Source: an uncultured Alphaproteobacteria bacterium (GTDB lineage: Bacteria; Pseudomonadota; Alphaproteobacteria; UBA7985). From it: a stretch of 58,482 bases of DNA. Each line of letters begins with the position of its first letter. The stretch's first letter is position 1. This document shows, one piece after another, positions 35,986-43,786 of the stretch. The stretch is taken from the NCBI GenBank assembly GCA_905479265.1, contig CAJQLX010000050.1, forward strand, positions 1 to 58,482. Direction: 5' to 3'. Under the pieces are notes generated by a model. That model searched no databases and was not told the origin of the DNA. It was given only the letters and a program-made list of their open reading frames with translations. Both the position numbers and the translations under genes were made by a program.

Positions 35986-36198
35986 TTAGGACCGGATGAC
36001 AGCGGCGACAATCAGGGCGATGGCAAGGAATACAGCGCCGAGCAGAACCGCCATGGCCATGTTTTTCTCTTGCTGGATTTCCCGTGTGATCGAGAACGGC
36101 GTGAGCCGGTCAAACAGCCAGTAACTGCCGGCCAGCAACGCCAGACCAAGGCCTGCGAAAAAAATGGTGTTCAAAACTTCCAACATAAAAGCAGTCAT
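35986..36198 (-). CDS. DUF350 family membrane protein
   Basis: A 70-residue protein with two hydrophobic helices (NTIFFAGLGLALLAGSYWLF and MAVLLGAVFLAIALIVAAVI) joined by a charged loop with the ITREIQQEKN motif typical of DUF350. DUF350 proteins are inner-membrane proteins of unknown function, often repeated in tandem; this is a single half-length unit. Its start overlaps the stop of the 29-residue ORF upstream (ATGA), indicating coupled translation. As I recall from comparative genomics, DUF350 is often a neighbour of DUF4178 and polyamine genes. Confidence 0.87.
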   Translation of the reverse strand: MTAFMLEVLNTIFFAGLGLALLAGSYWLFDRLTPFSITREIQQEKNMAMAVLLGAVFLAIALIVAAVIRS

Positions 36199-36284
36199 AC
36201 GGCTTTCCTTCGTTTCAGGGTCTCAGACGATTGCGTCATCTTCAGCAGCAGCAGCAGCAACAAAAACAGCGGGCGAGGCATCAT
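36195..36284 (-). CDS. Putative 29-residue coupled micro-ORF with leucine-rich helix
   Basis: Starts at an ATG that overlaps the stop of the 55-residue ORF (ATGA) and ends in a TGA that overlaps the start of the DUF350 gene (ATGA). Both junctions are the overlaps used for translational coupling. The product starts MMPRPLFLLLLLLL, with seven consecutive Leu, five from a CTG run, then a basic tail (LKRRKAV). It would insert in the membrane. Alternatively it may only serve to carry ribosomes between the flanking genes. No family is recognised. Confidence 0.5.
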   Translation of the reverse strand: MMPRPLFLLLLLLLKMTQSSETLKRRKAV

Positions 36285-36448
36285 TTGGGGATGCCGCCAG
36301 CGAGGTAGGGGCCACCATTGCTGCCCATTCGAACGCTACGATCCAGATCGGCGTTGCTGTAGCCAACGGCACTTTCCGTCAGTCGGAACGCACCAACGGT
36401 GATGCCGACAAACAGGCTGATGATCGCAATGCGGAATATCCATTTCAT
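36281..36448 (-). CDS. Small single-helix membrane protein between DUF4178 and DUF350 genes
   Basis: A 55-residue ORF starting nine bases after the large DUF4178 stop. The N-terminus is a signal anchor (MKWIFRIAIISLFVGITVGA), followed by a short polar segment and a glycine-rich tail (MGSNGGPYLAGGIPK). It has no Cys, so it is not a lipoprotein. Its stop overlaps the next ORF start. Position within a tight operon and a protein-like N-terminus support it as a real gene; family unknown. Confidence 0.65.
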   Translation of the reverse strand: MKWIFRIAIISLFVGITVGAFRLTESAVGYSNADLDRSVRMGSNGGPYLAGGIPK

Positions 36449-36457
36449 GGCTTCATC

Positions 36458-37816
36458 CTACCAATCTGTTCCCGACCAATTTGTGATAGTGGACCACATT
36501 CGCCTCAAAGCTGACAGTGCAGCGATAAAGAGGAAGAGCAGTGCGGTCATGCCCAGCCATTTCACCGCACCCAGATTTTCGCGGACACTGTAGCGGACTG
36601 TGCTGATTTGCTCGATTCCCATGTTGCTGCCGGTCCAGACGCCCGTTTCTGGAATATCAAGCTCCAGCGTATAGTCACCCGCCGTCTCAGCCCGGAAACG
36701 AATACGCGTGTTGTTCGTTCCCTCAGACCAGCTTTCACCGCCTTCGACGCCGCGATAGACGCCGACCTCTCGACCGACTTCGAACACGGGAATGTCTTCA
36801 GGATCATAGATTCCGGTTTCGATCCAACCCCAGGCGTTTTGAGAGTCGGCCTGCACGTAAATTTCGACACCGCGACCCGCAGCCGTGACCTCGAATGGCA
36901 GTTCGAGCGGCAGGGCGGATATTTGAGTCGTGCCTTGCAGAACGATCGGTTTGTCATCGTTTGCCGCCGCCATCGCAAACAGGGTGATCGCAACGAAAAT
37001 GAGCGCGACCAAGGATGCAAAGTTCAGCGTGGGGCTTTTGGGCCAAGGGCGCAAAGGGTGGGGGACGTTGTGGCGCAGCGTGCCCCTGCGCAAACCAAAT
37101 TCCAGCTCGATCTCACGCTGGTTCAAATAGGAAATCTCGTCGAGTTCCCTTTCACCCGTGACCTCTCCACTGTCCAACTCTGGCTTGGAAACCTCAAACC
37201 CGCGCGGTTCTCCGCTGGGCTGTCCGGTGATGAAGATCTGCGCCAAATCATGCGAGGGCGCATAGAATTGACCGTAGCGCTTGTCGCCGAGGCTGGGTTT
37301 CCACGAAAATTCACCTTCGAGCGACTCAATGACGGCGGTTCCGCTTTCGTAGTATTGAAACAGCATGCCTTCGCGTCGGGCCGTTGGCGGGTTTTCCATC
37401 TGCTCGATTTCGCCCTTGCCATAGAGCGGAAAGGATCGCCGCGGTCTCACCCGCCGGGAAAAGGTCGCAACGCCCGTCTCAAAGGTCAGCCACGCATAGC
37501 CATGGGTTGGGGAATACAGCTGGTGCTCGGCCCAATGCCAGGCCGAAACCCCTTCGTATTCACCCATGCCGATGGTGCCGATGATCGTCCATTTGACGCC
37601 CCGGATCATGCCGCTCATCCCAATGGAAAACGGGGTGCGAGGGCGGTGTTGAAGCTGCAGTTGCAGGTCTCGAACGACGCGGAAATTCTCATTCGGGTCA
37701 AGCTCGCTGCCACAGGAGCCACAGAACGCACTCGCCACCCGCCCCCCGCCCAGCAAATCCAGACCTGCGCCGCAACTCGCGCAGTTGACGGCATCAACCG
37801 TGTCGGGGCTGCGCAT
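36458..37816 (-). CDS. Membrane DUF4178 protein with N-terminal zinc ribbon and periplasmic domain
   Basis: A 452-residue protein of unknown biochemical function. Order: a zinc-ribbon-like N-terminus (CASC near residue 13, CGSC near 33); a DUF4178-type beta-rich domain (about 45-215), with the characteristic GMSGMIRGVKWTIIG and WHWAEHQLYSP stretches; a transmembrane helix near 270-290; a beta-rich domain of about 120 residues that should be periplasmic; and a second helix near 425-445. The start overlaps the stop of the upstream DUF4178 gene by one base. It looks like a sensor or scaffold linking the cytosol and periplasm; that is inference. Confidence 0.82.
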   Translation of the reverse strand: MRSPDTVDAVNCASCGAGLDLLGGGRVASAFCGSCGSELDPNENFRVVRDLQLQLQHRPRTPFSIGMSGMIRGVKWTIIGTIGMGEYEGVSAWHWAEHQLYSPTHGYAWLTFETGVATFSRRVRPRRSFPLYGKGEIEQMENPPTARREGMLFQYYESGTAVIESLEGEFSWKPSLGDKRYGQFYAPSHDLAQIFITGQPSGEPRGFEVSKPELDSGEVTGERELDEISYLNQREIELEFGLRRGTLRHNVPHPLRPWPKSPTLNFASLVALIFVAITLFAMAAANDDKPIVLQGTTQISALPLELPFEVTAAGRGVEIYVQADSQNAWGWIETGIYDPEDIPVFEVGREVGVYRGVEGGESWSEGTNNTRIRFRAETAGDYTLELDIPETGVWTGSNMGIEQISTVRYSVRENLGAVKWLGMTALLFLFIAALSALRRMWSTITNWSGTDW

Positions 37817-38562
37817 CAGCTTGCCCTTTCGACGTCAAAGGGGCTGTACCAGCGCCCCAGGAACCAGTCGGGATCCGTATCGCTTGCGTCGTCGATCTCG
37901 CAGCTCAGCAGGGATCCACCGCGTCCTTCAGCGTTGATATAGCGGTAGGTTTGTCCGATCTCGATAGGTTCAGGCCATGAGCCTTCGAACCCCAAGCAGG
38001 TCGCTTGTTCGGCTTCGGTGACTTTGTATTCAGCGTTTTCGTAGATCAGCGTGTCGCCGGGTTTGAGGAACCGGGCGGTTGACCCATCCATCGCTTTGCT
38101 GGGCGTTGATTTGGCCCATTCGTGATCAACAGCCTCGCGCTTGACCGACAGGTCGGCAGCCTCAAGCTGTCGCTGGATAACGACGTCGCCTTCATCCACG
38201 CTCAACCAATAAATTTCGTCCGTGTCGGCAATGTCGGTGCGGGCAACCCAGTATTCGTCCCAAATACCGCGCCCGTAACTATACTGCGCGCGGCCATAAA
38301 TCTCGAAGGAGCCATGGGCCAGATCAAAGCGGTCGCCCACAGCCAGCAGCGCCTCGCCCATGTGCACTTGCCCCGCAGAACCGGCGGCGCTGATGTCGTC
38401 TTTATTGACGATCAGCGTGGTCTGGCAATAGGCGCAGGCGTGGAGTCGGGCGCTACGGGGTGGGGTCGACAGTTCGGCACCACAGTTTGGGCAGGAAGCA
38501 GACACAGCAATCGCGTTCTGTTGATCGTTTATAATCCGATGCGGAGTATGCACCTGCATCAA
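37816..38562 (-). CDS. Cytosolic DUF4178 protein with zinc ribbon
   Basis: A 248-residue protein, first gene of the membrane-polyamine operon. The N-terminus has a zinc ribbon (CPNCGAE near residue 24 and CAYC near 43). The rest is a DUF4178 domain (AVGDRFDLAHGSFEIYGRAQ, DEYWVARTDIADTDEIYWLS). No membrane helix is seen. DUF4178 function is unknown; the family is often encoded with DUF350 and aminopropyltransferase genes. Two paralogues in a row, one soluble and one membrane-bound, suggest a complex. Confidence 0.83.
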   Translation of the reverse strand: MMQVHTPHRIINDQQNAIAVSASCPNCGAELSTPPRSARLHACAYCQTTLIVNKDDISAAGSAGQVHMGEALLAVGDRFDLAHGSFEIYGRAQYSYGRGIWDEYWVARTDIADTDEIYWLSVDEGDVVIQRQLEAADLSVKREAVDHEWAKSTPSKAMDGSTARFLKPGDTLIYENAEYKVTEAEQATCLGFEGSWPEPIEIGQTYRYINAEGRGGSLLSCEIDDASDTDPDWFLGRWYSPFDVERAS

Positions 38563-38665
38563 GCTTTTGACCAGACGCCGAGGTGATACAGAAGTTGTAT
38601 AGGCGAGGCAATGAACCCGCCATAAATCGTTGAAGGATCGGGCGCTCCGCAGATTGAATTTGGCT

Positions 38666-38704
38666 GGTTTTGACCGGTTTTGTCCGGTTTAAGCCGTTTT
38701 GAGC
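38666..38704. repeat. Four imperfect 10-bp direct repeats (GGTTTTGACC type)
   Basis: The units GGTTTTGACC, GGTTTTGTCC, GGTTTAAGCC and GTTTTGAGC follow one another with a 10-bp period. They span the stop of the cupin gene and lie about 100 bases upstream of the DUF4178 operon start. The period equals about one helical turn, as in cooperative binding sites. No known regulator site is recognised. Confidence 0.6.
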
Positions 38705-39372
38705 TGCGCTTCGATCTCGGCCCAATCATCACGCGGCGTAACCGCGCATTGGCCTTGGATGTCATTCAACCACGAAAAAACCGATAGGAATGGCGTTTCA
38801 TAGCTGCGTGTCGCGTGAACGGCATTGGGCGGGTTAAAAATGATGGATCCAGCGCCATGATCTTGCCAGTCGCCGTCGTCGAAACGCCACCCTGTGCGGG
38901 GCGAAAGGTTGATGTAGGTTTCTGGCGCGTCATGCTGATGATCGCGGTACAACGTCCGCGGCCCAAGCATAAACAACCCCAAGGTAAAATCATCGTGGTG
39001 GAAGCCACAGGCGCCGGGTCCAATCAGCAGTGTATGAAGGTTAGTCTGAATGTAGCCCGCACCCAAATCTGATTCCGGTGGATAGTATTTCATGTCGTCC
39101 TGCTGCCACCGTAAATCGTCCTTTGCTGCGATCAAACACTGACGCAAGGGTTGGAGAGCAGGGGTCGATATGGTGCCAATGGCCGTATCCAAAACCGCTT
39201 CGTGGCAGGGAATGCGGGGGGGAAGATCCGCAAAGGCGTCGGGGTGCAGGTCCGTGGACTCCACGCGCGCTATCGTCCGTGCCGCAGCGGGGACAGCAGC
39301 AGCGCCGTCGCTGGCCAAAAGGGCTGTAACCGCATCAATAACGGCGCGAACGCGTGCTTGTTTGTCCGACAT
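38689..39372 (-). CDS. DMSP-lyase-family (DddL/DddQ-like) cupin
   Basis: A 227-residue protein with a C-terminal cupin. The metal-site motif is RDHQHDAPETYINLS, a close relative of the HxHxxxExY pattern of DddL/DddQ-type dimethylsulfoniopropionate lyases; a later His in NAVHATRSYETP completes the usual ligand set. The FTLGLFMLGPRTLY lead-in also matches that family. DddL cleaves DMSP to acrylate and dimethyl sulfide, but family members with other activities are common. It is last in a four-gene catabolic operon whose other enzymes do not form a standard acrylate route, so DMSP is only one candidate substrate. Confidence 0.72.
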   Translation of the reverse strand: MSDKQARVRAVIDAVTALLASDGAAAVPAAARTIARVESTDLHPDAFADLPPRIPCHEAVLDTAIGTISTPALQPLRQCLIAAKDDLRWQQDDMKYYPPESDLGAGYIQTNLHTLLIGPGACGFHHDDFTLGLFMLGPRTLYRDHQHDAPETYINLSPRTGWRFDDGDWQDHGAGSIIFNPPNAVHATRSYETPFLSVFSWLNDIQGQCAVTPRDDWAEIEAQLKTA

Positions 39373-39391
39373 GTCTTAGGCCGCCTTAGGG

Positions 39392-40873
39392 TTATTCAAA
39401 GGGGTGCGCTTGGCTGGGCAAGGTCGCCAGCCAGACGGACTTGGTTTGCATGAAACAGCGCATGCCCTCGATCCCGTTTTCCCGGCCATAGCCCGACTGC
39501 TTAAACCCACCCACAGGGCTTTGCGTCGCGGCGTTGAAGTAGTTGTTGATATAGACGGTGCCCGCCTCGATCCGATTTGCCATTCGCATGCCCAAAGCGA
39601 CGTCAGCGGTCCAAATTCCGGCTGCGAGACCGTAGGGCGTGTCGTTCGCCTTTTGGATAACGTCGTCGTCGTCCGTCCACGCTTCTGTGCTGGCAACGGG
39701 GCCGAAAACTTCGGTTTGTGCCAAGGACGCGGTATTGGGGACATTGGCGAAGATCGTCGGGCCAACGAAATAGCCTTCGTCGCGCTTTGCTGTACGACCA
39801 TCGAGCACCAGCGCGTGTCCTGCCGCGACCGCTGCATCAATCTTGACGATAACAGACTCATAGTGCGGGCGATTGGCGAGGGGGCCGATGGTGCTGCGCG
39901 GATCAGACGGCGGACCGACCACGGCTTTGCTGGCAATGTCCACCAGCCGGGCGGTGAACGCGTCGATGACGCTGGCGTGGATCAGCAGACGAGAGCCGGA
40001 GATACAGCTTTGACCACCGCCGGGGAAAATTGCGCTTGCGATACCCTTGGCCGCAAGATCGAGGTCAGCATCCGCGCGAACAATCTGCGGAGACTTGCCG
40101 CCCAACTCCATGATGACAGGTTTCACCTGCTCTGCCGCGAGAGCCGCGACCGCGCGACCGCCACTGGTCCCGCCGGTAAAGCTGATCATGCGCACGTCGG
40201 GGTGGCGGACCAAGGGCGCGCCGGTGGTTGCGCCAAAGCCGGTGACAACGTTCAGCACACCCGGTGGCAGAACGTCGGCTTGGTTAAGGATATCCATGAG
40301 TTCCAGCACGGAACAGCTTGCATGTTCCGAAGGTTTGATCACGGCTGTATTTCCGGCGGCCAAAGCCGCTGCGAGCTTCCAGATCAGCGTTCCAATTGGC
40401 GCATTCCATGGCAGAAACAGCGCGACAACGCCAAAGGGCTCCCACGTCATGTAATTGTGCATATTTGGCATTTCAGCGGGGATCAAACTGCCCTCAAACT
40501 TATCGCAGAGTCCGGCGTAGTAGTGCCAACTGTCCACTTGCCACCCGCCTTCACTCAAGCCCGGCGCGATGTTGCTGGTCCGGCCATTATCGCGCAGCTC
40601 AACCGCGCCAAGACGCTCGGCGTTGGCGGTTATGACCTCCCCGATGCGGCGCAGGACACGCCCCCGCTGCGCCGGAAGCAAGGTGCCCCATGGCCCCTGG
40701 TAGAACGCAGCTTTCGCCGCGCTGACAGCGCGGTCGATGTCGGCCTCGCCACAGTCTGGAACGCGCGCCCAAACCTTGCCGTCAGCCGGGTTTTCGGAGT
40801 CAAACCACTGGCCGTTGTGGGGATCGTGCCATTGGTTGTTGGCGAAGTACTGGAAGGTAACGGGGTCAGACAT
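39392..40873 (-). CDS. Aldehyde dehydrogenase
   Basis: A 493-residue NAD(P)-dependent enzyme. The catalytic Cys is in GGGQSCISGSRLLI, the general base Glu in MELGGKSPQIV, and the late PVGGFKQSGYGRENG is typical of the betaine-aldehyde/phenylacetaldehyde group. Its first codons overlap the end of the GMC oxidoreductase gene by eight bases. The pair would oxidise an alcohol to an acid in two steps. The aldehyde is unknown; betaine aldehyde is possible. Confidence 0.9.
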   Translation of the reverse strand: MSDPVTFQYFANNQWHDPHNGQWFDSENPADGKVWARVPDCGEADIDRAVSAAKAAFYQGPWGTLLPAQRGRVLRRIGEVITANAERLGAVELRDNGRTSNIAPGLSEGGWQVDSWHYYAGLCDKFEGSLIPAEMPNMHNYMTWEPFGVVALFLPWNAPIGTLIWKLAAALAAGNTAVIKPSEHASCSVLELMDILNQADVLPPGVLNVVTGFGATTGAPLVRHPDVRMISFTGGTSGGRAVAALAAEQVKPVIMELGGKSPQIVRADADLDLAAKGIASAIFPGGGQSCISGSRLLIHASVIDAFTARLVDIASKAVVGPPSDPRSTIGPLANRPHYESVIVKIDAAVAAGHALVLDGRTAKRDEGYFVGPTIFANVPNTASLAQTEVFGPVASTEAWTDDDDVIQKANDTPYGLAAGIWTADVALGMRMANRIEAGTVYINNYFNAATQSPVGGFKQSGYGRENGIEGMRCFMQTKSVWLATLPSQAHPFE

Positions 40874-42539
40874 GGTGCGTCTCGCTTGGATGTTCAGGCG
40901 GCAGCGGAGGGCGCTGCAGGATCATGTCAGCGGCCTTTTCAGCCATCATGACAACAGTGGCGTAGAGGTTTCCGGTGATTTGCGAGGGCATGGCCGAGGC
41001 GTCGCAGACCCGGAGCCCTTGGGCGCCGCGCACCCGCAATTCACCATCGAGCACGGCGTTCAAATCCGTTCCCATTCGCGCTGTCGAGCACACGTGGTGG
41101 CCCGTATAGGCTGTTTCGCGGATGGCGTGGAGGATCTCGGCATCGGTTTTGGCGTCTTTCCAAACGCCAATCTCGCCCTGATGATACTGCGCAATTTCGC
41201 GCTGGGCCATAACCTCGCGCATGGCATGAACGCCCTTGACCAGCTCAGCAACATCCGAAGGGTGGGAGAAGTAATTGGGGTCGATCAGGGGGTATTCTGC
41301 CGGATTGCTGCTGCGCAGGCGAACGGTTCCAAGGCTCTTGGGCCGTTCCTGATTAATGTCGATTTGGATGCCGGGCTTGGCGACCTTTTTGCCGCGAACC
41401 AGCAGCTTTCGACCCAAGCGCTGCAGCAAGGGGGCGACGTCTTGGTCGCCGTCACCGATGTTCTCGTCGATGATCATGGGCGTCATGTAGACTTGCAACT
41501 CAGGCAAAGCCGCGTCTTCGAGCGCGTGGAACAGCACAGAAGAAAACAGCGCTCCACCCCCGGGGCCAGAGCCATTGAGCAGCCAGCGCCCCATCAGCAG
41601 TGCTGCGCGATCGAGCCGCTGGTGCTTGGCATAGCTTAGGTCGAGCCGGTCGGAGGCGTATTGGATGGAAACATCGACGTGATCTGCCAGATTGCTGCCG
41701 ACATCGGGCGCGTCGATGACGGGCTTAATGCCATGGTCGAGCAAGTGATCCGCTGGACCAATGCCGGAGAGCATCAGCAGTTGCGGCGTTCCAAAAGCGC
41801 CCTGACAGACGATAACTTCACGCTCCGCCCGGATGACCGAACCGTCAAGCGTCTCAACACCCACCGCGCGGGTTCCGTCCATGACAATCTTTGCGATTTG
41901 ACGATGGGTGAGAATGGTCAGGTTGCGGGGTTTATGGGCGAGGTAAGCGATGGCCGCAGACTGCCGAATGCCCTTTGAAACCGTGCTGTCGGTCCGCGCC
42001 ACGCCCGTGCGTTCTGGCCCATTAAAGTCGTTGAGTTCTCGGTGCCCCGCGGCCTTGGCCGCTTCGATAAAAGCCCGGTCGAGTTCGCCAAAATTCACCG
42101 ATGGTTCCGTTTTCAGTGGACCGTCGGCGCCGTGATACCCATCGCGCCGATCGCGGGAGCCCTCGGCGCGCTTGAAGTAGGGCAGGACGTCGGCATAGCC
42201 CCAGCCGGTCAGCCCCCGCTGCCGCCATTGCTCATAGTCCACCGCGACCCCGCGCATGTAAATCATGCCGTTCACGATGGATGAGCCACCCAGCGCTTTG
42301 CCGCGTGCAAAGTAAATGCTGCGGCCGTTCAGCCCTGCTTGGGGTTCGCTGTGATAGCCCCAATCGAGCTTTGGATTGCCGAACACAAAACCGTTCCCGG
42401 CGGGCATTCGGATGAACAGGTCTTTGCCCTTGCCGCCGGCTTCTACGATGCAGACAGAGACCGATGGGTCTTCCGCCAAACGCGCCGCCAGCGCGCACCC
42501 GGCGGAGCCGCCGCCGGCGATTACATAGTCAAACTTCAT
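40866..42539 (-). CDS. GMC-family FAD alcohol dehydrogenase (choline-dehydrogenase-like)
   Basis: A 557-residue FAD enzyme. The N-terminus FDYVIAGGGSAGCALAARL binds FAD, and ALGGSSIVNGMIYMRG is the GMC signature. The catalytic His lies in YTGHHVCSTARMG, and the partner Asn in ITGNLYA (the usual NAP is changed to NLYA). It differs clearly from the BetA at 12 kb, so it probably takes another primary or polyol alcohol. The start overlaps the upstream dehydrogenase stop by four bases. Confidence 0.88.
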   Translation of the reverse strand: MKFDYVIAGGGSAGCALAARLAEDPSVSVCIVEAGGKGKDLFIRMPAGNGFVFGNPKLDWGYHSEPQAGLNGRSIYFARGKALGGSSIVNGMIYMRGVAVDYEQWRQRGLTGWGYADVLPYFKRAEGSRDRRDGYHGADGPLKTEPSVNFGELDRAFIEAAKAAGHRELNDFNGPERTGVARTDSTVSKGIRQSAAIAYLAHKPRNLTILTHRQIAKIVMDGTRAVGVETLDGSVIRAEREVIVCQGAFGTPQLLMLSGIGPADHLLDHGIKPVIDAPDVGSNLADHVDVSIQYASDRLDLSYAKHQRLDRAALLMGRWLLNGSGPGGGALFSSVLFHALEDAALPELQVYMTPMIIDENIGDGDQDVAPLLQRLGRKLLVRGKKVAKPGIQIDINQERPKSLGTVRLRSSNPAEYPLIDPNYFSHPSDVAELVKGVHAMREVMAQREIAQYHQGEIGVWKDAKTDAEILHAIRETAYTGHHVCSTARMGTDLNAVLDGELRVRGAQGLRVCDASAMPSQITGNLYATVVMMAEKAADMILQRPPLPPEHPSETHHV

Positions 42540-43618
42540 CCTGCCAACCGCTCCAGAATTGCGTCTGTGACCTGTTCGGTGGTTGCGACCCCGCCGAGGT
42601 CAGGTGTCATTAAGCCTGCGTCGAGCGTGTCGCTGACGGCTTCATCGAGAGCCTTGCGCACGTCGGCGCGCTGAAAGCTGTGCTCGAACATCAAGCCGAC
42701 AGACAGGATCATCCCGATCGGGTTCGCGATGCCTTGACCGGCAATGTCGGGTGCGGAGCCGGAGGTGGATTCGTAGACGCCAAAGGTCGGTCCCAAGCCG
42801 GGATCGCTTGATAAGCAGGCCGAGGGCAGCATGCCCAGTGATCCCGCTAAAACGCCGGTCAAATCGCTCAACACATCCCCCAACTGGTTACAGCTCAACA
42901 CCACATCAAAGTCGGTTGGCCGGGTCATCAGTTGATAAGCACAATTGTCCGCAAACATGTTTTCAAACTCAACATCGGGGTAGTCTAGCGCGACTTCGGA
43001 AACCACGGCACGCCAGAGCTTGTAGCTTTCCATCACGTTGGATTTGTCACAGCTGACCACCTTGCGCCGTCGCATCCGCGCCAAAGCAAAGCCGCCACGA
43101 GCAAAACGCTCGACTTCGGCTTCGTCGTAGGCGGTCAGATCATAGCCCTGACGCTTGCCGTCAACGCGGCGCTGGCCGCGTTCGGTTGCAAACATGGCCC
43201 CGCCGCACATTTCTCGCAGGATCAGCACATCCGCATCGCGTGCAATGTCGGCGCGCAAGGGGATGGCGGTCAGCAAGCGGTTCCAAGACCGAGCCGGGCG
43301 CAGGCCGAGGTAAGTTTGCAGATGATGGCGCAGGTACATCAGACCATCCTGGCATTCCGGTCCGCCCGGCATGCGAATGTCATCCCACTGCGGACCGCCC
43401 ACAGCCCCGACAAGAACAGCGTCAGCCTGCCGTGCTTTGCCCAGTACGTCTTCGGTGCAGAACACCCCATAGCGATCATAGGACGCGCCGTGCAGCAGGT
43501 CGTGATCGATGTCAAACCGCAGATTGGCGCGCGGGGCGAGGGCGTACAGGACGCGCAGCGACTGTTCCAAAATCTCCCAGCCGATGCCATCGCCGGGCAG
43601 AGCGAGTAAACGGGGCAT
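42536..43618 (-). CDS. Isocitrate/isopropylmalate dehydrogenase family enzyme (LeuB-like paralogue)
   Basis: A 360-residue beta-decarboxylating dehydrogenase. The fold markers [29 protein letters not shown] and the metal-binding Asp pair in [12 protein letters not shown] are intact. The conserved EPVHGSAPD cofactor loop is altered to [12 protein letters not shown] 43618 is chosen for AGGAAG six bases upstream. With no leuC, leuD or leuA nearby, and with alcohol and aldehyde dehydrogenases in the same operon, a tartrate-, malate- or 3-alkylmalate-like substrate from a catabolic route is likelier than leucine synthesis. Confidence 0.83.
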   Translation of the reverse strand: MPRLLALPGDGIGWEILEQSLRVLYALAPRANLRFDIDHDLLHGASYDRYGVFCTEDVLGKARQADAVLVGAVGGPQWDDIRMPGGPECQDGLMYLRHHLQTYLGLRPARSWNRLLTAIPLRADIARDADVLILREMCGGAMFATERGQRRVDGKRQGYDLTAYDEAEVERFARGGFALARMRRRKVVSCDKSNVMESYKLWRAVVSEVALDYPDVEFENMFADNCAYQLMTRPTDFDVVLSCNQLGDVLSDLTGVLAGSLGMLPSACLSSDPGLGPTFGVYESTSGSAPDIAGQGIANPIGMILSVGLMFEHSFQRADVRKALDEAVSDTLDAGLMTPDLGGVATTEQVTDAILERLAG

Positions 43619-43730
43619 GGCGCACTTCCTGTCCTGCTGTTCACGCACGTGAGTTCATTCGAGCCTACGTCCTTTTTTGCGACAAGGAGAACACAAAACT
43701 GCACGCCCTTGGCCTTGCGTGTTCATGGGG

Positions 43731-43748
43731 CTGTCATATTTCTGAAAC
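43731..43748 (+). promoter_or_regulatory. Putative PhoB box upstream of gap-arsJ
   Basis: CTGTCATATTTCTGAAAC has the layout of the Pho box, two 7-base half sites with a four-base AT spacer (consensus CTGTCAT-N4-CTGTCAT). The first half is a perfect match and the second matches at five positions. A weaker third 7-mer (TGTTCAT) lies exactly 11 bases upstream at 43720. The box ends 38 bases before the GTG start, close to the -35 position used by PhoB-activated promoters. Confidence 0.65.
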
Positions 43749-43786
43749 ACACAGGGTTTCATACCCAACCCAAGAAGGAACCGCTT

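Noticed and set aside
36245-36259. CAG/CTG microsatellite
   Set aside because: Only five CTG units, and they form part of the Leu run of a coupled micro-ORF; no evidence of variable length.
39404-40951. A 515-codon open frame antisense to the aldehyde dehydrogenase gene
   Set aside because: The sense frame has the catalytic Cys and Glu motifs and fits the overlapping operon; the antisense frame shows no domain.
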